Notes under the pieces: model-generated | What the model saw: only the letters and a program-made list of their open reading frames with translations | Database searches by the model: none | What the model was told of the DNA's origin: nothing | Part shown: positions 1 to 7,935 of the stretch, one piece after another | Numbering within the stretch: position 1 is the first letter of the stretch | How the letters are laid out: every line of letters begins with the position of its first letter | Program-made: the position numbers and the translations under genes | Origin: a bacterium | GTDB taxonomy: Bacteria; Bdellovibrionota; UBA1018 | Direction: 5' to 3' | DNA length: 53,530 nt | Assembly (NCBI GenBank): GCA_019751945.1 | Contig: JAIEMT010000062.1 | Span: 1 to 53,530, forward strand

Positions 1-62
1 GTCAAGAAGGCTGGATAAGAGTTGAACTTAAAACGCTTCTTCTCTCGAAGAATTTCAACTGA

Positions 63-239
63 AAAAAAGTTTTCTCCCCAAAGGATGCGAAATGGAATGG
101 CGCCTTTAGCTCCGCCGTGAATTCCCAAGAGTACAACGACTTACTTGCTAAACACGGGGGGAAACCGAACGATGCTTTTTTTGGCGAGCTTACGCTCAGC
201 AAGGCATTTGAATTAGCGATGGTTTGTACTTTGGAATAG
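63..239 (+). pseudogene. possible remnant or C-terminal end of an unrecognised gene
   Basis: A 58-codon open frame runs from just after an in-frame TGA (60-62) to a TAG at 237-239. It reads like protein (KWNGAFSSAVNSQEY followed by a Lys/Gly-rich stretch) and has no ATG near its beginning; a GTG at about 117 is the only ordinary candidate. The frame is also open from base 3 to the TGA, so this could be the tail of a gene broken by a stop codon. The W..A...A.....Y spacing loosely recalls the C-terminus of periplasmic solute-binding proteins, but this is too short to call. It could be chance. Confidence 0.25.
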
Positions 240-247
240 ATAGAGCT

Positions 248-319
248 TTAAGTACCCGAAGAAATCAGAACCACAGTTGCCAGCATCATGAAAAAGGTGA
301 TGATTGAGAGCGCTTTCAT
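248..319 (-). CDS. possible 23-residue single-span membrane peptide
   Basis: On the minus strand an ATG at 319 opens a 23-codon frame, MKALSIITFF followed by MMLATVVLISSGT, ending in TAA. The composition is that of one hydrophobic helix with a single N-terminal Lys. No good ribosome binding site precedes the ATG, only an A-rich GAATTAAGAAAA stretch. Tiny membrane peptides of this form exist in bacteria but also arise by chance in AT-rich spacers. No function is proposed. Confidence 0.25.
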   Translation of the reverse strand: MKALSIITFFMMLATVVLISSGT

Positions 320-382
320 TTTTCTTAATTCCACAACGACGTCCAGTTTTTAAAAAGATCTACTCTTTTAGTGTGTTATATC

Positions 383-397
383 TGATTAATTTAATCA
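383..397. promoter_or_regulatory. 15-base palindrome TGATTAA-T-TTAATCA, possible operator
   Basis: Two perfect 7-base arms flank one central base in the AT-rich spacer upstream of the LPS transferase gene. The symmetry and size suit a dimeric transcription factor. The arms are AT-only apart from one G/C pair, so chance is possible. It lies about 170 bases before the ATG at 570. Confidence 0.3.
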
Positions 398-569
398 ACT
401 AAAAAATGGCTGTTTTCTTCGAGAAAATCGCGAATTTTAGAAATCGACCAACCCCCGAGAGCAAGGGGATGGGCTTGTTCTGTCTAATTGCGTTACGCTT
501 CTAGCCATCAAAGAATGGTTGAAAAAAACCTCCTAAAACGCTCTAAGATAAAGCAAAAGCTGAGGTTTC
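398..569 (+). other. leader region of the LPS transferase gene
   Basis: There is no gene here. A weak stem CCCC (452-455) / GGGG (465-468) with flanking CC/GG pairs could fold but lacks a T-run, so it is not a convincing terminator. A TGAGG ribosome binding site at 561-565 sits four bases before the ATG at 570. I see no good -35/-10 pair. Confidence 0.3.
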
Positions 570-2885
570 ATGAGTTCTGGTCCATCCACAAAAACCCTGA
601 TTCTGCGTCTGAGTAGCTTGGGCGACGTCGTGCTCGCAACCTCAGCGCTTGAAGTCCCTTCTCTCAATCGAGAGGGTGTCCGCGCGGACTGGGTCGTGGC
701 TGAGAATTTTGCAGAAATTTTGGAGAATCACCCTCGAATTGGAAAAGTTTGGAAGTTTAATAAGCATTCGGGGTTTGCCGGATGGATTCGTCTTGCTCGT
801 GAGTTGCGTGCTGAAAACTACGATCACATCTTCGACCTCCACGCGAGCCTGAGAACAACGATTCTCTATTTCTTGTTTAAAATATGGGCGCTCTCTTCGC
901 TTTCGTCCTCACCCCGGTGGACGCGAATTTCTAAGCAGCGCTTTCAATTCTACGGAGCCGTTCTTTTTAAAAAATTCTGGCCCAAGTTTCTTCAGCCGAC
1001 TCCCTGGGTGCAGCGCTATGCGAAGGCAGTCGGCGGGAGTGGACGTGAACGTCCCAGCCTCACCTATCTATTTCAATCACTAGACGTCGCCACTGAGATT
1101 CCGTCTGAACCTTATTACTGCGTGATGCCTGGATCCAAATGGAAGAGTAAATGTTGGACTGCGCAGGGGTACTTCGAAGTGATTTCTTCTTCATCGGCGC
1201 TGCCCGTGATTTTAGGCGAGCTCAATGATTCCATCGTGCTCGAACTTTTAGAGTTACTGAAAAAGTCTCCCCATCGATTTGTTTCGGGAGTGGGAAAATG
1301 GAATTTGAAGCAGGCGGCCTACGTCCTCTCTCGTTCTCAGGGATACTTGGGAAGTGACACAGGGTTAGCCCACATTGCAGAGGCTGTGGGGGTGCCGGCT
1401 ACAGTTGTTTTTGGTCCGACGGATCCAGCACTCGGTTTTGGGCCTTGGCGTCCGGAGAGTCGTTCCGTTTCTAAGGAGTTGGGATGTCGTCCTTGTGGAA
1501 AAGACGGGCGCTTTTGTTATCGCTTCGGGGATCGGTACGCGTGCACGTTGAAGTTGGGCTCCGACCAGGTCGCACGCGCTTTCTTTGAGCGAGAAACTTC
1601 AACTACTACGGTGGGTTCTCATCCGTTGTTAACAGTTTACCGAAGCCTTGTTTCTGTTCTTCGAATTGCATTTCGGTCGTGGGTGCCGGGGGCTCGTCGG
1701 GCAGTTTGGCGTACGCAGTGGAATCAGCACCCTCCTGCTGCAAAAGTACCGGGCCATCGGCGAATCTGGCTGCACGCAGCGAGCGCCGGTGAATTGGAAT
1801 TGATTTGGCCGCTCATTGTTCAAATCGCCGAGCAAGGTTCGCAACTGATTCTGACAGTGTTCAGTTCATCTGCCGAAAAAAGTTTGGGAAAACTTCTTTC
1901 GCAGGATCTGAAGGAAAGAAGGTCGCAGATTCTCTTTGCAGGCTACTCTCCTTGGGAGAGTGATTGGGCTTCTGCGCTGGAAGCGTGGCATCCGGATACT
2001 CTCATTACTGCGAAGTACGAAGCATGGCCGAATCTTTGGGCCTCTCTTTCGGAGAAAAATATTCCGCTTTGGATTGTGGCTGCTCGAGCGAGAAGAAGTC
2101 TCCAAATCGCAAAAGGGTTTTGCAAAGTCTTTGGCGTCGCGCTCCCGAAAATGAATCTTCTCACGGTGGGTGAAGAGGATCTGGCCGAGCTCTCAAAACT
2201 TTTTCCTTCGGCTCAGGTTCGGGCTGCTGGGGATCCCCGTTGGGATCGGGTGCACAGTCGTGCTCAAGGAGCGGCATCTCATCAGAGAGTTCAGGAGCTT
2301 GTTCAGCGTTTTGCCCATTTACCGCGCCCTTGGGGTGTGCTCGGTAGTGCGTGGGAACAGGATTTGACGTCCTGGGGCACTTCTCTTGCTCAGCCGGCCG
2401 GAACGATTTGGATTTTTCCGCATCAAATCGACGAGCAACAGCTTCAAGGAATTGAATCCAAACTTCGAGAGCTGAGTCTCAGCTACGTGAGAACTCGGGG
2501 GGCGGATTCTTCGACGTCTCCGAAATGCGTCATCGTCAATGAGATGGGGATTCTTGCGGAGTTTTATTCCCAAGCGCAATGGGCATATGTGGGAGGCGGA
2601 TTTGGTGCAGGAGTTCATAGTGTGATCGAGCCGGCTATTCAGGGAATTCCCATTGCCGCCGGCCCTTCTGGAAAAGAAAAATTTCCCGAGATTTCTCTTC
2701 TGACTCGCCTGGGTCAGCTCACGATTCTAGATTCCGCGTCGGATTTTCAGAGCTGGGCTCAGAAAATCGCAGGTGGGACTTCTGGATTTCCAGTCGGCCT
2801 TTGGAAAGAGCATAGCTCCAAGCAATTAGGTGCGACGCAGAGAATCGTAACCCAAATTTTCCAAAAAACCGGACCTTCATGTTAG
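570..2885 (+). CDS. fused heptosyltransferase (GT9) and Kdo transferase (WaaA/KdtA)
   Basis: Residues 1 to about 345 are a GT9 ADP-heptose:LPS heptosyltransferase-type domain: LSSLGDVV with the catalytic-type Asp19 near the N-terminus, and SDTGLAHIAEAVG (Asp263) followed by FGPTDP. From about residue 349 a complete WaaA-type domain follows. It has its usual short hydrophobic start (LTVYRSLVSVLRIAF), HAASAGE with Glu408 at the catalytic Glu position, and a C-terminal VGGGFG...EPAIQGIPIAAGP nucleotide-sugar site. WaaA adds Kdo to lipid A at the inner face of the inner membrane, and GT9 enzymes add heptose to the growing core, so the fusion joins successive inner-core steps. These are normally separate genes of about 330-350 and 420 residues. 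There is no stop or frame change at the junction. The acceptor order of the GT9 half cannot be read from sequence. Confidence 0.88.
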   Translation: MSSGPSTKTLILRLSSLGDVVLATSALEVPSLNREGVRADWVVAENFAEILENHPRIGKVWKFNKHSGFAGWIRLARELRAENYDHIFDLHASLRTTILYFLFKIWALSSLSSSPRWTRISKQRFQFYGAVLFKKFWPKFLQPTPWVQRYAKAVGGSGRERPSLTYLFQSLDVATEIPSEPYYCVMPGSKWKSKCWTAQGYFEVISSSSALPVILGELNDSIVLELLELLKKSPHRFVSGVGKWNLKQAAYVLSRSQGYLGSDTGLAHIAEAVGVPATVVFGPTDPALGFGPWRPESRSVSKELGCRPCGKDGRFCYRFGDRYACTLKLGSDQVARAFFERETSTTTVGSHPLLTVYRSLVSVLRIAFRSWVPGARRAVWRTQWNQHPPAAKVPGHRRIWLHAASAGELELIWPLIVQIAEQGSQLILTVFSSSAEKSLGKLLSQDLKERRSQILFAGYSPWESDWASALEAWHPDTLITAKYEAWPNLWASLSEKNIPLWIVAARARRSLQIAKGFCKVFGVALPKMNLLTVGEEDLAELSKLFPSAQVRAAGDPRWDRVHSRAQGAASHQRVQELVQRFAHLPRPWGVLGSAWEQDLTSWGTSLAQPAGTIWIFPHQIDEQQLQGIESKLRELSLSYVRTRGADSSTSPKCVIVNEMGILAEFYSQAQWAYVGGGFGAGVHSVIEPAIQGIPIAAGPSGKEKFPEISLLTRLGQLTILDSASDFQSWAQKIAGGTSGFPVGLWKEHSSKQLGATQRIVTQIFQKTGPSC

Positions 2886-2894
2886 GCTGATGAC

Positions 2895-3308
2895 ATGCAA
2901 AAAAAGGATCAGGAAGTCACCATTCGCCTTCGGATGAGCCTTCACGATGGTCACTACGCCGGTGGCTTAGTAGACGGTGCTCGTATGCTTCAGCTTTTTG
3001 GGGACGTCGCTACAGAATTGCTGATTCGTTTAGATGGGGACGAGGGGTTGTTCCGCGCTTATGAGTCCGTGGAGTTCCTGGCCCCCGTTTTTGCTGGAGA
3101 CTATATCGAGGCGACGGGCCGAATTGTGCAAACGGGTAAGACCTCTCGCAAGATGGAGTTTGAGGCCCGTAAGGTGATTCGCAACTTGCCTGTGAAAGAG
3201 GGCGGTAAGGCTGAGTCGTCAGCAGAAGTACTGAGTCCTCCTGTGATCGTTTGTAAAGCAGTGGGCACTTGTGTGACTCCCGCTGCTCTTCAACGGGGCG
3301 GTGCTTAG
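2895..3308 (+). CDS. hotdog-fold CoA enzyme, 3-aminobutyryl-CoA ammonia-lyase family
   Basis: This is a 137-residue single hotdog domain. The stretches [42 protein letters not shown] and [15 protein letters not shown] match what I know of Kal, the enzyme of lysine fermentation that removes ammonia from 3-aminobutyryl-CoA to give crotonyl-CoA. The length suits the family. The gene starts nine bases after the LPS transferase and ends five bases before the next gene, so it is likely co-transcribed. No other lysine-fermentation gene is in the window. The nearest plausible consumer of crotonyl-CoA is the FadJ-like protein at 9354. Substrate is uncertain; it may act on another acyl-CoA. Confidence 0.8.
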   Translation: MQKKDQEVTIRLRMSLHDGHYAGGLVDGARMLQLFGDVATELLIRLDGDEGLFRAYESVEFLAPVFAGDYIEATGRIVQTGKTSRKMEFEARKVIRNLPVKEGGKAESSAEVLSPPVIVCKAVGTCVTPAALQRGGA

Positions 3309-3313
3309 ATTTC

Positions 3314-4891
3314 ATGAAAACCGAAACCAAGCGGGAAAAAACAGACCTCTTGGAGCGCTATGACTGGGCAGTTCTAGGGGATCATCCCGCAGCGCTGCTC
3401 ACGGCCTGCTGGGCCGCGAAGCATGGTTTGTCGACTTTGATTCTTCCCTGTGGGGACGCCCAACGAATTTCTACTTCTGAGAGTGGTCAGGTTTTAGATA
3501 GCGAACCCAACTATCTTCTAGGACTTGGAGGTCCAAAGGGACAGTTCGGATTGTTTCTGAATTGTTTGAGCAAGATTGGAATTCCCGAAGAAGACTTGGG
3601 CAAAATTATTTCGACGCAAGTGGCGCCACAAGTTTTAACTCCAGGTAAGCGAGTGGGGCTGCCAGAGTTCAACGACGTTTTTAAGCGAGAGCTCCTTCGC
3701 GAATTCCCTGAAGAATTCGCTGATGAATTGGGTCTCATCACGGCTTTGCAACAAAGTGACACTGCTGCTGCAGACTATTGGCGCCGATTCCCCGAACGCC
3801 TAGCGATTGGCTATCTCCAAGATGTGAAACAGGCGCTTCGGGTAGAAAAGCATAAACAGACGGATCTCAAAAATCGGTTGGAAAAACTTTTGAGCGAATC
3901 TCGTTCTTCAGCTGCTCGCGCCTGGGTTCACGAAGGCAGAAAAGTTTCGCAGTTAAAGGCTATTTCAAAGAATCCGGAATTTCAGGAAGTCGCGAGTGGC
4001 TACTGGTACGGTATTTACTCTTATGAAAATCCGGATCCGACTCTCTTTGATCTCTTTCAAGGGGTGCTTCTGTCTCGGGCAGCAGCATCTTTTCGCGGAG
4101 GGATGAGCCAGTTCCGGAATTACCTAAAAGAGCTGGCGCTGAAACTCGGCGCGCACATGCCCGAATCTCTGCCGCTTGAAAAGCTGCACCTTCAGGATGG
4201 AAAGCTCAGCAAGATCAGCTTGGGAGACGACAAAGTTTCTGTAAAGGTGGATGGTTGCGCCATCGGATGTTCGCTAGATCTGCTGAAGGATCGAATCAAG
4301 ATTGCTGGGAAGAAAAAGTGGAATCTGCCGCTGAAGACTTCTCCTAAAGCAACGGGTTGGCGTTTTACTTTGGGAATGACCGTTCATAAGGAAGCCATCG
4401 CTCCGGGGATGTCCCAGCGGATGGTTTGGCGCGAGGCGGATGCCCCTGCGTTGGAGATTGAGATTTTTGAACCGTTAGATTTTGGGATCGAAGAACCTGA
4501 GCATCAGTTCATCTTTTTGAGGACCGTTTTGCCATGCAAGCCGGAGACGTTGGATAAAGAATACCAGCGTATGTTGGCTGCGAGAATGCTTCGACAACTC
4601 ACCAATCTTTTTCCGTTCGTGGAGTTTCATATCACTCGAATCTTTCCCGAGTTTCGAAAGAATAGTTCGGAGCTCACTGAGGCTTACGGGTTTACGTCGG
4701 TCGACCAGATTCCAGGTCATTTAAAATGTCTTTGGGGAGATGGCGTAGGGAGCCGAGCTGGGGTGGATGGGCTCTTCTTTGTTTCTGAGGAGTCTTACCC
4801 AAAATCCGGCTCTTTTGGCGGGACTTTGGCCTCCACTGAAGCTATTTCTTGGTTGGCAAATAAGAATCATCTCTCTGGCCAACTATTTTAA
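3314..4891 (+). CDS. FAD/NAD(P)-Rossmann oxidoreductase-like protein, phytoene-desaturase type
   Basis: This is a 525-residue protein. The N-terminus (YDWAVLGDHPAALLTACWAA) has the strand-turn-helix pattern of an FAD-binding Rossmann motif, but the glycine signature is degenerate (GDHPAA instead of GxGxxG). The C-terminus (LFFVSEESYPKSGSFGGTLAS) resembles the second flavin-contacting segment of phytoene-desaturase and amine-oxidase-like proteins. The ATG at 3314 is preferred over an in-frame TTG at 3269 because the latter overlaps the previous gene by 40 bases. Part of the plus-strand run. With the loop altered, FAD binding is not certain, and no substrate can be named. Confidence 0.6.
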   Translation: MKTETKREKTDLLERYDWAVLGDHPAALLTACWAAKHGLSTLILPCGDAQRISTSESGQVLDSEPNYLLGLGGPKGQFGLFLNCLSKIGIPEEDLGKIISTQVAPQVLTPGKRVGLPEFNDVFKRELLREFPEEFADELGLITALQQSDTAAADYWRRFPERLAIGYLQDVKQALRVEKHKQTDLKNRLEKLLSESRSSAARAWVHEGRKVSQLKAISKNPEFQEVASGYWYGIYSYENPDPTLFDLFQGVLLSRAAASFRGGMSQFRNYLKELALKLGAHMPESLPLEKLHLQDGKLSKISLGDDKVSVKVDGCAIGCSLDLLKDRIKIAGKKKWNLPLKTSPKATGWRFTLGMTVHKEAIAPGMSQRMVWREADAPALEIEIFEPLDFGIEEPEHQFIFLRTVLPCKPETLDKEYQRMLAARMLRQLTNLFPFVEFHITRIFPEFRKNSSELTEAYGFTSVDQIPGHLKCLWGDGVGSRAGVDGLFFVSEESYPKSGSFGGTLASTEAISWLANKNHLSGQLF

Positions 4892-4912
4892 ATTTAGGTT
4901 ATATAAGAAAAA

Positions 4913-5908
4913 ATGAAAGTAGTTCTGCATCATCCCACCTTGCTCCCTCCTAAAGACTACGGCGGTGTCGAAAGAGTGGTGCTTTGGTTGGCCAAGGGGC
5001 TCCAAGAGCTGGGGCACGAGGTCTGGGTGGCAGCCTACCCCGGAAGTCGCTTGCCGGAAGGGGTTCAGCTCCTGGCCGTTGAAAGGGAGCTATCCGCTCC
5101 AGAGCAGTTGAAGGGCCGGCTGCCCAAGGGCACCGACCTGGTGCACTTCATGGCTCCACCGTCTCAAGAAGTGATGGACGACTTTGATGTGCCGACCGTG
5201 GCAACGGTCCATGGGAATGGTCAGGTTGGGCAGATTTTTCCAAAGAATTCTATCTTCTTAAGTCAGAACCATGCAGATAGGCATTCAGCCTCCGCCTTTG
5301 TCTATAATGGTATTGATCCGGCCGAGTACCATTTCTCTCCGAAGAAGGAAGATCACTTTCTCTTTCTTTCTAAAACCAGCTGGAGCGTGAAGAATCTTTC
5401 GGGTGCCATGCGCATTGCTCGGCAGGCGGGAATCCCTCTTTATATAGCGGGTGGAAAGCGCCCCCTGTTGCTTCGGGCGCAGGCGGCTTTTAATCCCGCC
5501 ATGCGCTGGGTAGGTCCTGTGGCCGGAAATTACAAGGCTGAGCACCTAGCGCAGGCGCGCGGTCTGCTCTTTCCCATTCTTTGGCCGGAACCGTTTGGGC
5601 TCGTTGTGGCTGAGGCGCTGATGTCGGGCACTCCAGTGGTGGCCTATCGAAAGGGCAGTCTGCCGGAGTTGGTTTCCCCCGAGGTGGGTGCGCTTGTGTC
5701 TCCTGAAACTCGCTACGATGATGCAATCTGGGCATCCGAGCTTCAGCGAGTCGGGCGTCTTTCCGCTGAAAAATGTCGGGAGTGGGCGATTCAGAAATTT
5801 CATTATAAGAAAATGGCCGAAGCCTATGAAGCTCAGTACCGAAAGGTCAGCTCTGGGGTTTCCTTGCACGAACAAAACCCGGTCGCATCGGATTGGAGAA
5901 CACAATGA
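4913..5908 (+). CDS. GT4-family glycosyltransferase
   Basis: This is a 331-residue GT-B protein. It begins with YGGVERVVLWLAKGLQELGHEV, cut here as YGGVERV and GLQELGHEV, the glycine-rich acceptor loop of GT4 enzymes. The C-terminal half holds PEPFGLVVAEALMSGTPVVA, here noted as PEPFGLV and EALMSGTPVVA, the E-x7-E nucleotide-sugar signature. It is on the short side for the family. It overlaps purB by four bases (ATGA at 5905-5908). Location near the LPS transferase fusion suggests an envelope glycan, but acceptor and sugar are unknown. Confidence 0.8.
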   Translation: MKVVLHHPTLLPPKDYGGVERVVLWLAKGLQELGHEVWVAAYPGSRLPEGVQLLAVERELSAPEQLKGRLPKGTDLVHFMAPPSQEVMDDFDVPTVATVHGNGQVGQIFPKNSIFLSQNHADRHSASAFVYNGIDPAEYHFSPKKEDHFLFLSKTSWSVKNLSGAMRIARQAGIPLYIAGGKRPLLLRAQAAFNPAMRWVGPVAGNYKAEHLAQARGLLFPILWPEPFGLVVAEALMSGTPVVAYRKGSLPELVSPEVGALVSPETRYDDAIWASELQRVGRLSAEKCREWAIQKFHYKKMAEAYEAQYRKVSSGVSLHEQNPVASDWRTQ

Positions 5909-7221
5909 TTAACCGCTACAGCCGCCCCGAGATGAAGAAGATCTGGGAGGAGCAGAATCGCTACCATGCTTGGATGCAGGTGGAGCTCGCAGTTTGCGAC
6001 CAGCTGTCTCAAGTGGGTTTGATTCCCAAGGCGGATTGGACCAAGCTTAAAAAGGCAGCCAACGAGTTACTGGAAGGACCGGGAATTGATCCGAAGCGCG
6101 TCGAGTTTCATGAGAAAACTACTCGCCACGACGTGATTGCTTTTACCACGACAGTAGCAGAGGCCTTGGGTCCCATCTCTCGGTACATTCACTACGGTCT
6201 GACTTCTTCCGATGTTGTGGACACGGCGCTTTCTCTTCAGATTCAAGAAGCAGGAAAAATTATTCTCGAAGATTTTCAGAAATTGCTAGCTGTGCTGAAA
6301 AAGCGGGCGCAGGAATTTCAGGATTTGCCCACCATTGGCCGTTCGCACGGTATTTTTGCAGAACCCACGTCTTTCGGCTTGAAGTTCTTGGGGTGGTATT
6401 GCGAGTGGCAACGAAATTTGGAACGCTTCAAATCTGCCCTGGATGAGGTTCGTGTTGGAAAGCTCTCGGGTGCTGTAGGAGTGAACGCTCACTGGGAACC
6501 GGAATTTGAAGACAAGGTTCTCCAGAAGCTTGGCTTGAAGCGGGAGTCCGTTAGCACCCAAGTGATTCCTCGCGATCGTCATGCGCAGTTCCTCAATTCG
6601 CTCGCAGTCTGCGGGTCTTCTCTTGAAAGAATGGCCGTAGAACTTCGACACCTTCAGCGCACAGAAGTGGGCGAGGTGATGGAAGGGTTCAGTAAGGGCC
6701 AAAAGGGATCGAGCGCCATGCCTCATAAGAGAAATCCAATCTCTTCTGAGAATCTGACCGGCTGCGCGCGCCTCCTTCGAAGTTATGCTCAAGCGGGTTT
6801 AGAAGATGTGGCACTCTGGCATGAGCGGGATATCAGTCACTCGTCGGTAGAGCGGGTCGTTTTTCCGGATGCGTTGCTTTTGTTAGATTATGCGATGGAT
6901 CGGATGACGCGGGTTTTAGAAGATCTCGTTGTCAATAAGGACCGGGTAAAAAGGAATCTGGAAAATGCTGGGGAGATCGTTTTTTCCGGACACTATTTGC
7001 TGGAGTTAGTGAAGACCGGCGCCACTCGAGAAGACGCTTATAAGTGGGTTCAAGAATGCGCGCTCCAAGCGTTAGAAGGAGGAGGTCGTTTCGTCGATCT
7101 GCTTTCCAAGCATCCTGAGATTAAGAAGCGTTTGAAGAAAGAAAAAATTCAGGACTTGGGATCGATTGATCACCAGCTCCGAAATGTGCGCGAAATTTAT
7201 CGCCGCGCTGGAGTAAAATGA
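5905..7221 (+). CDS. purB: adenylosuccinate lyase
   Basis: PurB performs two steps of purine synthesis: it splits SAICAR to AICAR plus fumarate, and adenylosuccinate to AMP plus fumarate. At 438 residues it has the normal length. The signature loop GSSAMPHKRNPI, with the mobile catalytic Ser, is intact, as are LTSSDVVDTAL and the His-containing GRSHGIFAEP. The ATG at 5905 overlaps the stop of the glycosyltransferase as ATGA; a TTG four codons earlier is less likely. Its own stop overlaps the next ATG the same way, so translation is probably coupled on both sides. Confidence 0.95.
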   Translation: MINRYSRPEMKKIWEEQNRYHAWMQVELAVCDQLSQVGLIPKADWTKLKKAANELLEGPGIDPKRVEFHEKTTRHDVIAFTTTVAEALGPISRYIHYGLTSSDVVDTALSLQIQEAGKIILEDFQKLLAVLKKRAQEFQDLPTIGRSHGIFAEPTSFGLKFLGWYCEWQRNLERFKSALDEVRVGKLSGAVGVNAHWEPEFEDKVLQKLGLKRESVSTQVIPRDRHAQFLNSLAVCGSSLERMAVELRHLQRTEVGEVMEGFSKGQKGSSAMPHKRNPISSENLTGCARLLRSYAQAGLEDVALWHERDISHSSVERVVFPDALLLLDYAMDRMTRVLEDLVVNKDRVKRNLENAGEIVFSGHYLLELVKTGATREDAYKWVQECALQALEGGGRFVDLLSKHPEIKKRLKKEKIQDLGSIDHQLRNVREIYRRAGVK

Positions 7222-7433
7222 AAAAAATCCTTCGGGGTTTTCAGAGTGACGAAAGCGGTCAGGCCACCACCGAGTATATGCTCACTCTTTCTATCGTTGT
7301 TGCTGTGGCCCTTATTGTGATCAAAGAATTTGTTCGCCCCCTCTACGAGTTGCTTGCGCAAAGAATTGGAAAGCAGCTTCAAAACACTCTTTTTTCGAGA
7401 GAGTCTTTTCATAACCTTCGTATCGGTCGTTAA
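7218..7433 (+). CDS. Flp/type IVb pilin-like small protein
   Basis: This is a 71-residue protein with an N-terminal basic leader, then SGQATTEYMLTL and a hydrophobic helix. Cleavage after Gly14 would put Glu at +5 and Tyr at +6, exactly the G-x4-E-Y pattern of Flp pilins processed by TadV-type prepilin peptidases. The helix (about residues 22-38) is the expected pilin core, followed by a short polar tail. Its start overlaps the purB stop (ATGA). No tad assembly gene is in the window, so it would rely on machinery encoded elsewhere, or act as a pseudopilin or small membrane protein. Confidence 0.7.
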   Translation: MKKILRGFQSDESGQATTEYMLTLSIVVAVALIVIKEFVRPLYELLAQRIGKQLQNTLFSRESFHNLRIGR

Positions 7434-7479
7434 TTTGTTGGGAGTTTTGAAGAAAGTCCCAAATAGGTTGGCCAACGTC

Positions 7480-7503
7480 GGGGGATATTGGGGGGGTAGG
7501 GGG
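7480..7503 (+). other. G-quadruplex-type motif
   Basis: Three G-runs of 5, 7 and 5 bases are separated by ATATT and TA. Splitting the central run gives four tracts of at least three G with short loops, which fits the usual intramolecular quadruplex pattern. It lies on the coding strand about 45 bases after the pilin-like gene and could affect mRNA 3' ends. Two GGCCAAC copies flank it (near 7470 and 7514). Confidence 0.5.
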
Positions 7504-7935
7504 TAATCGAAGCTGGCCAACCCACTTGTTACAGATAGATAGAGCAAGGTTGGTGCCGAAGTCCTGCGCGAAAATCCCTCAGAATTCCAAGACCCCTTAA
7601 AATCGAGATTGTCTAATTTTTAAACAGTTAAAACTTAATTTATTGAACAAACCCCTCTTGGGAGGGGCTTTAGTCTTTATGGATTTCAAGAAGTTACATC
7701 GATGTGTAAAAAGATTAGACACCCAAGTGTAAACTTTTCAGACTATTTTTCGTCGATTTTTCTGGACGTGTTTTTTGGTAATTTTAGTGCCTTTGTGTAA
7801 TTAATCGTGATTTTTAAACAATAAACAGTGAAATAATCCTACCAAAAAAAACAAGCTTCTGTTAGAAGCCAGGTTGAACGAACAACGCATTCATTGTAGG
7901 GCCGAGTTTTAGTTTTTTTAATGGAGTTTTTGCTT
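7504..7935 (+). other. long AT-rich spacer and leader of the outer-membrane barrel gene
   Basis: I see no gene in this stretch. It holds a terminator-like hairpin at 7652-7667, a palindromic ACATCGATGT near 7695, three GTGTAA copies (near 7703, 7731, 7795) and a hairpin GCTTCT-GTT-AGAAGC at 7855-7869 in the probable 5' leader. A GGAG at 7923-7926 is the ribosome binding site for the ATG at 7936. Candidate -10 elements (AATAAT near 7832) lack a good -35. A small RNA is possible but not supported. Confidence 0.35.
7652..7676 (+). terminator. hairpin CCCCTC-TTGG-GAGGGG followed by a T-rich tail
   Basis: A six-base-pair GC-rich stem with a four-base loop is followed by CTTTAGTCTTT. The stem suits a rho-independent terminator, but the T-tract is interrupted. 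It is the likely end of transcripts coming from purB and the pilin-like gene, about 220 bases downstream of them. Confidence 0.5.

Noticed and set aside
2..202. 66-codon frame on the minus strand at the left edge
   Set aside because: No ribosome binding site, biased composition, and antisense to a better-looking plus-strand frame.
6286..6792. 168-codon minus-strand frame
   Set aside because: Antisense to conserved purB motifs.
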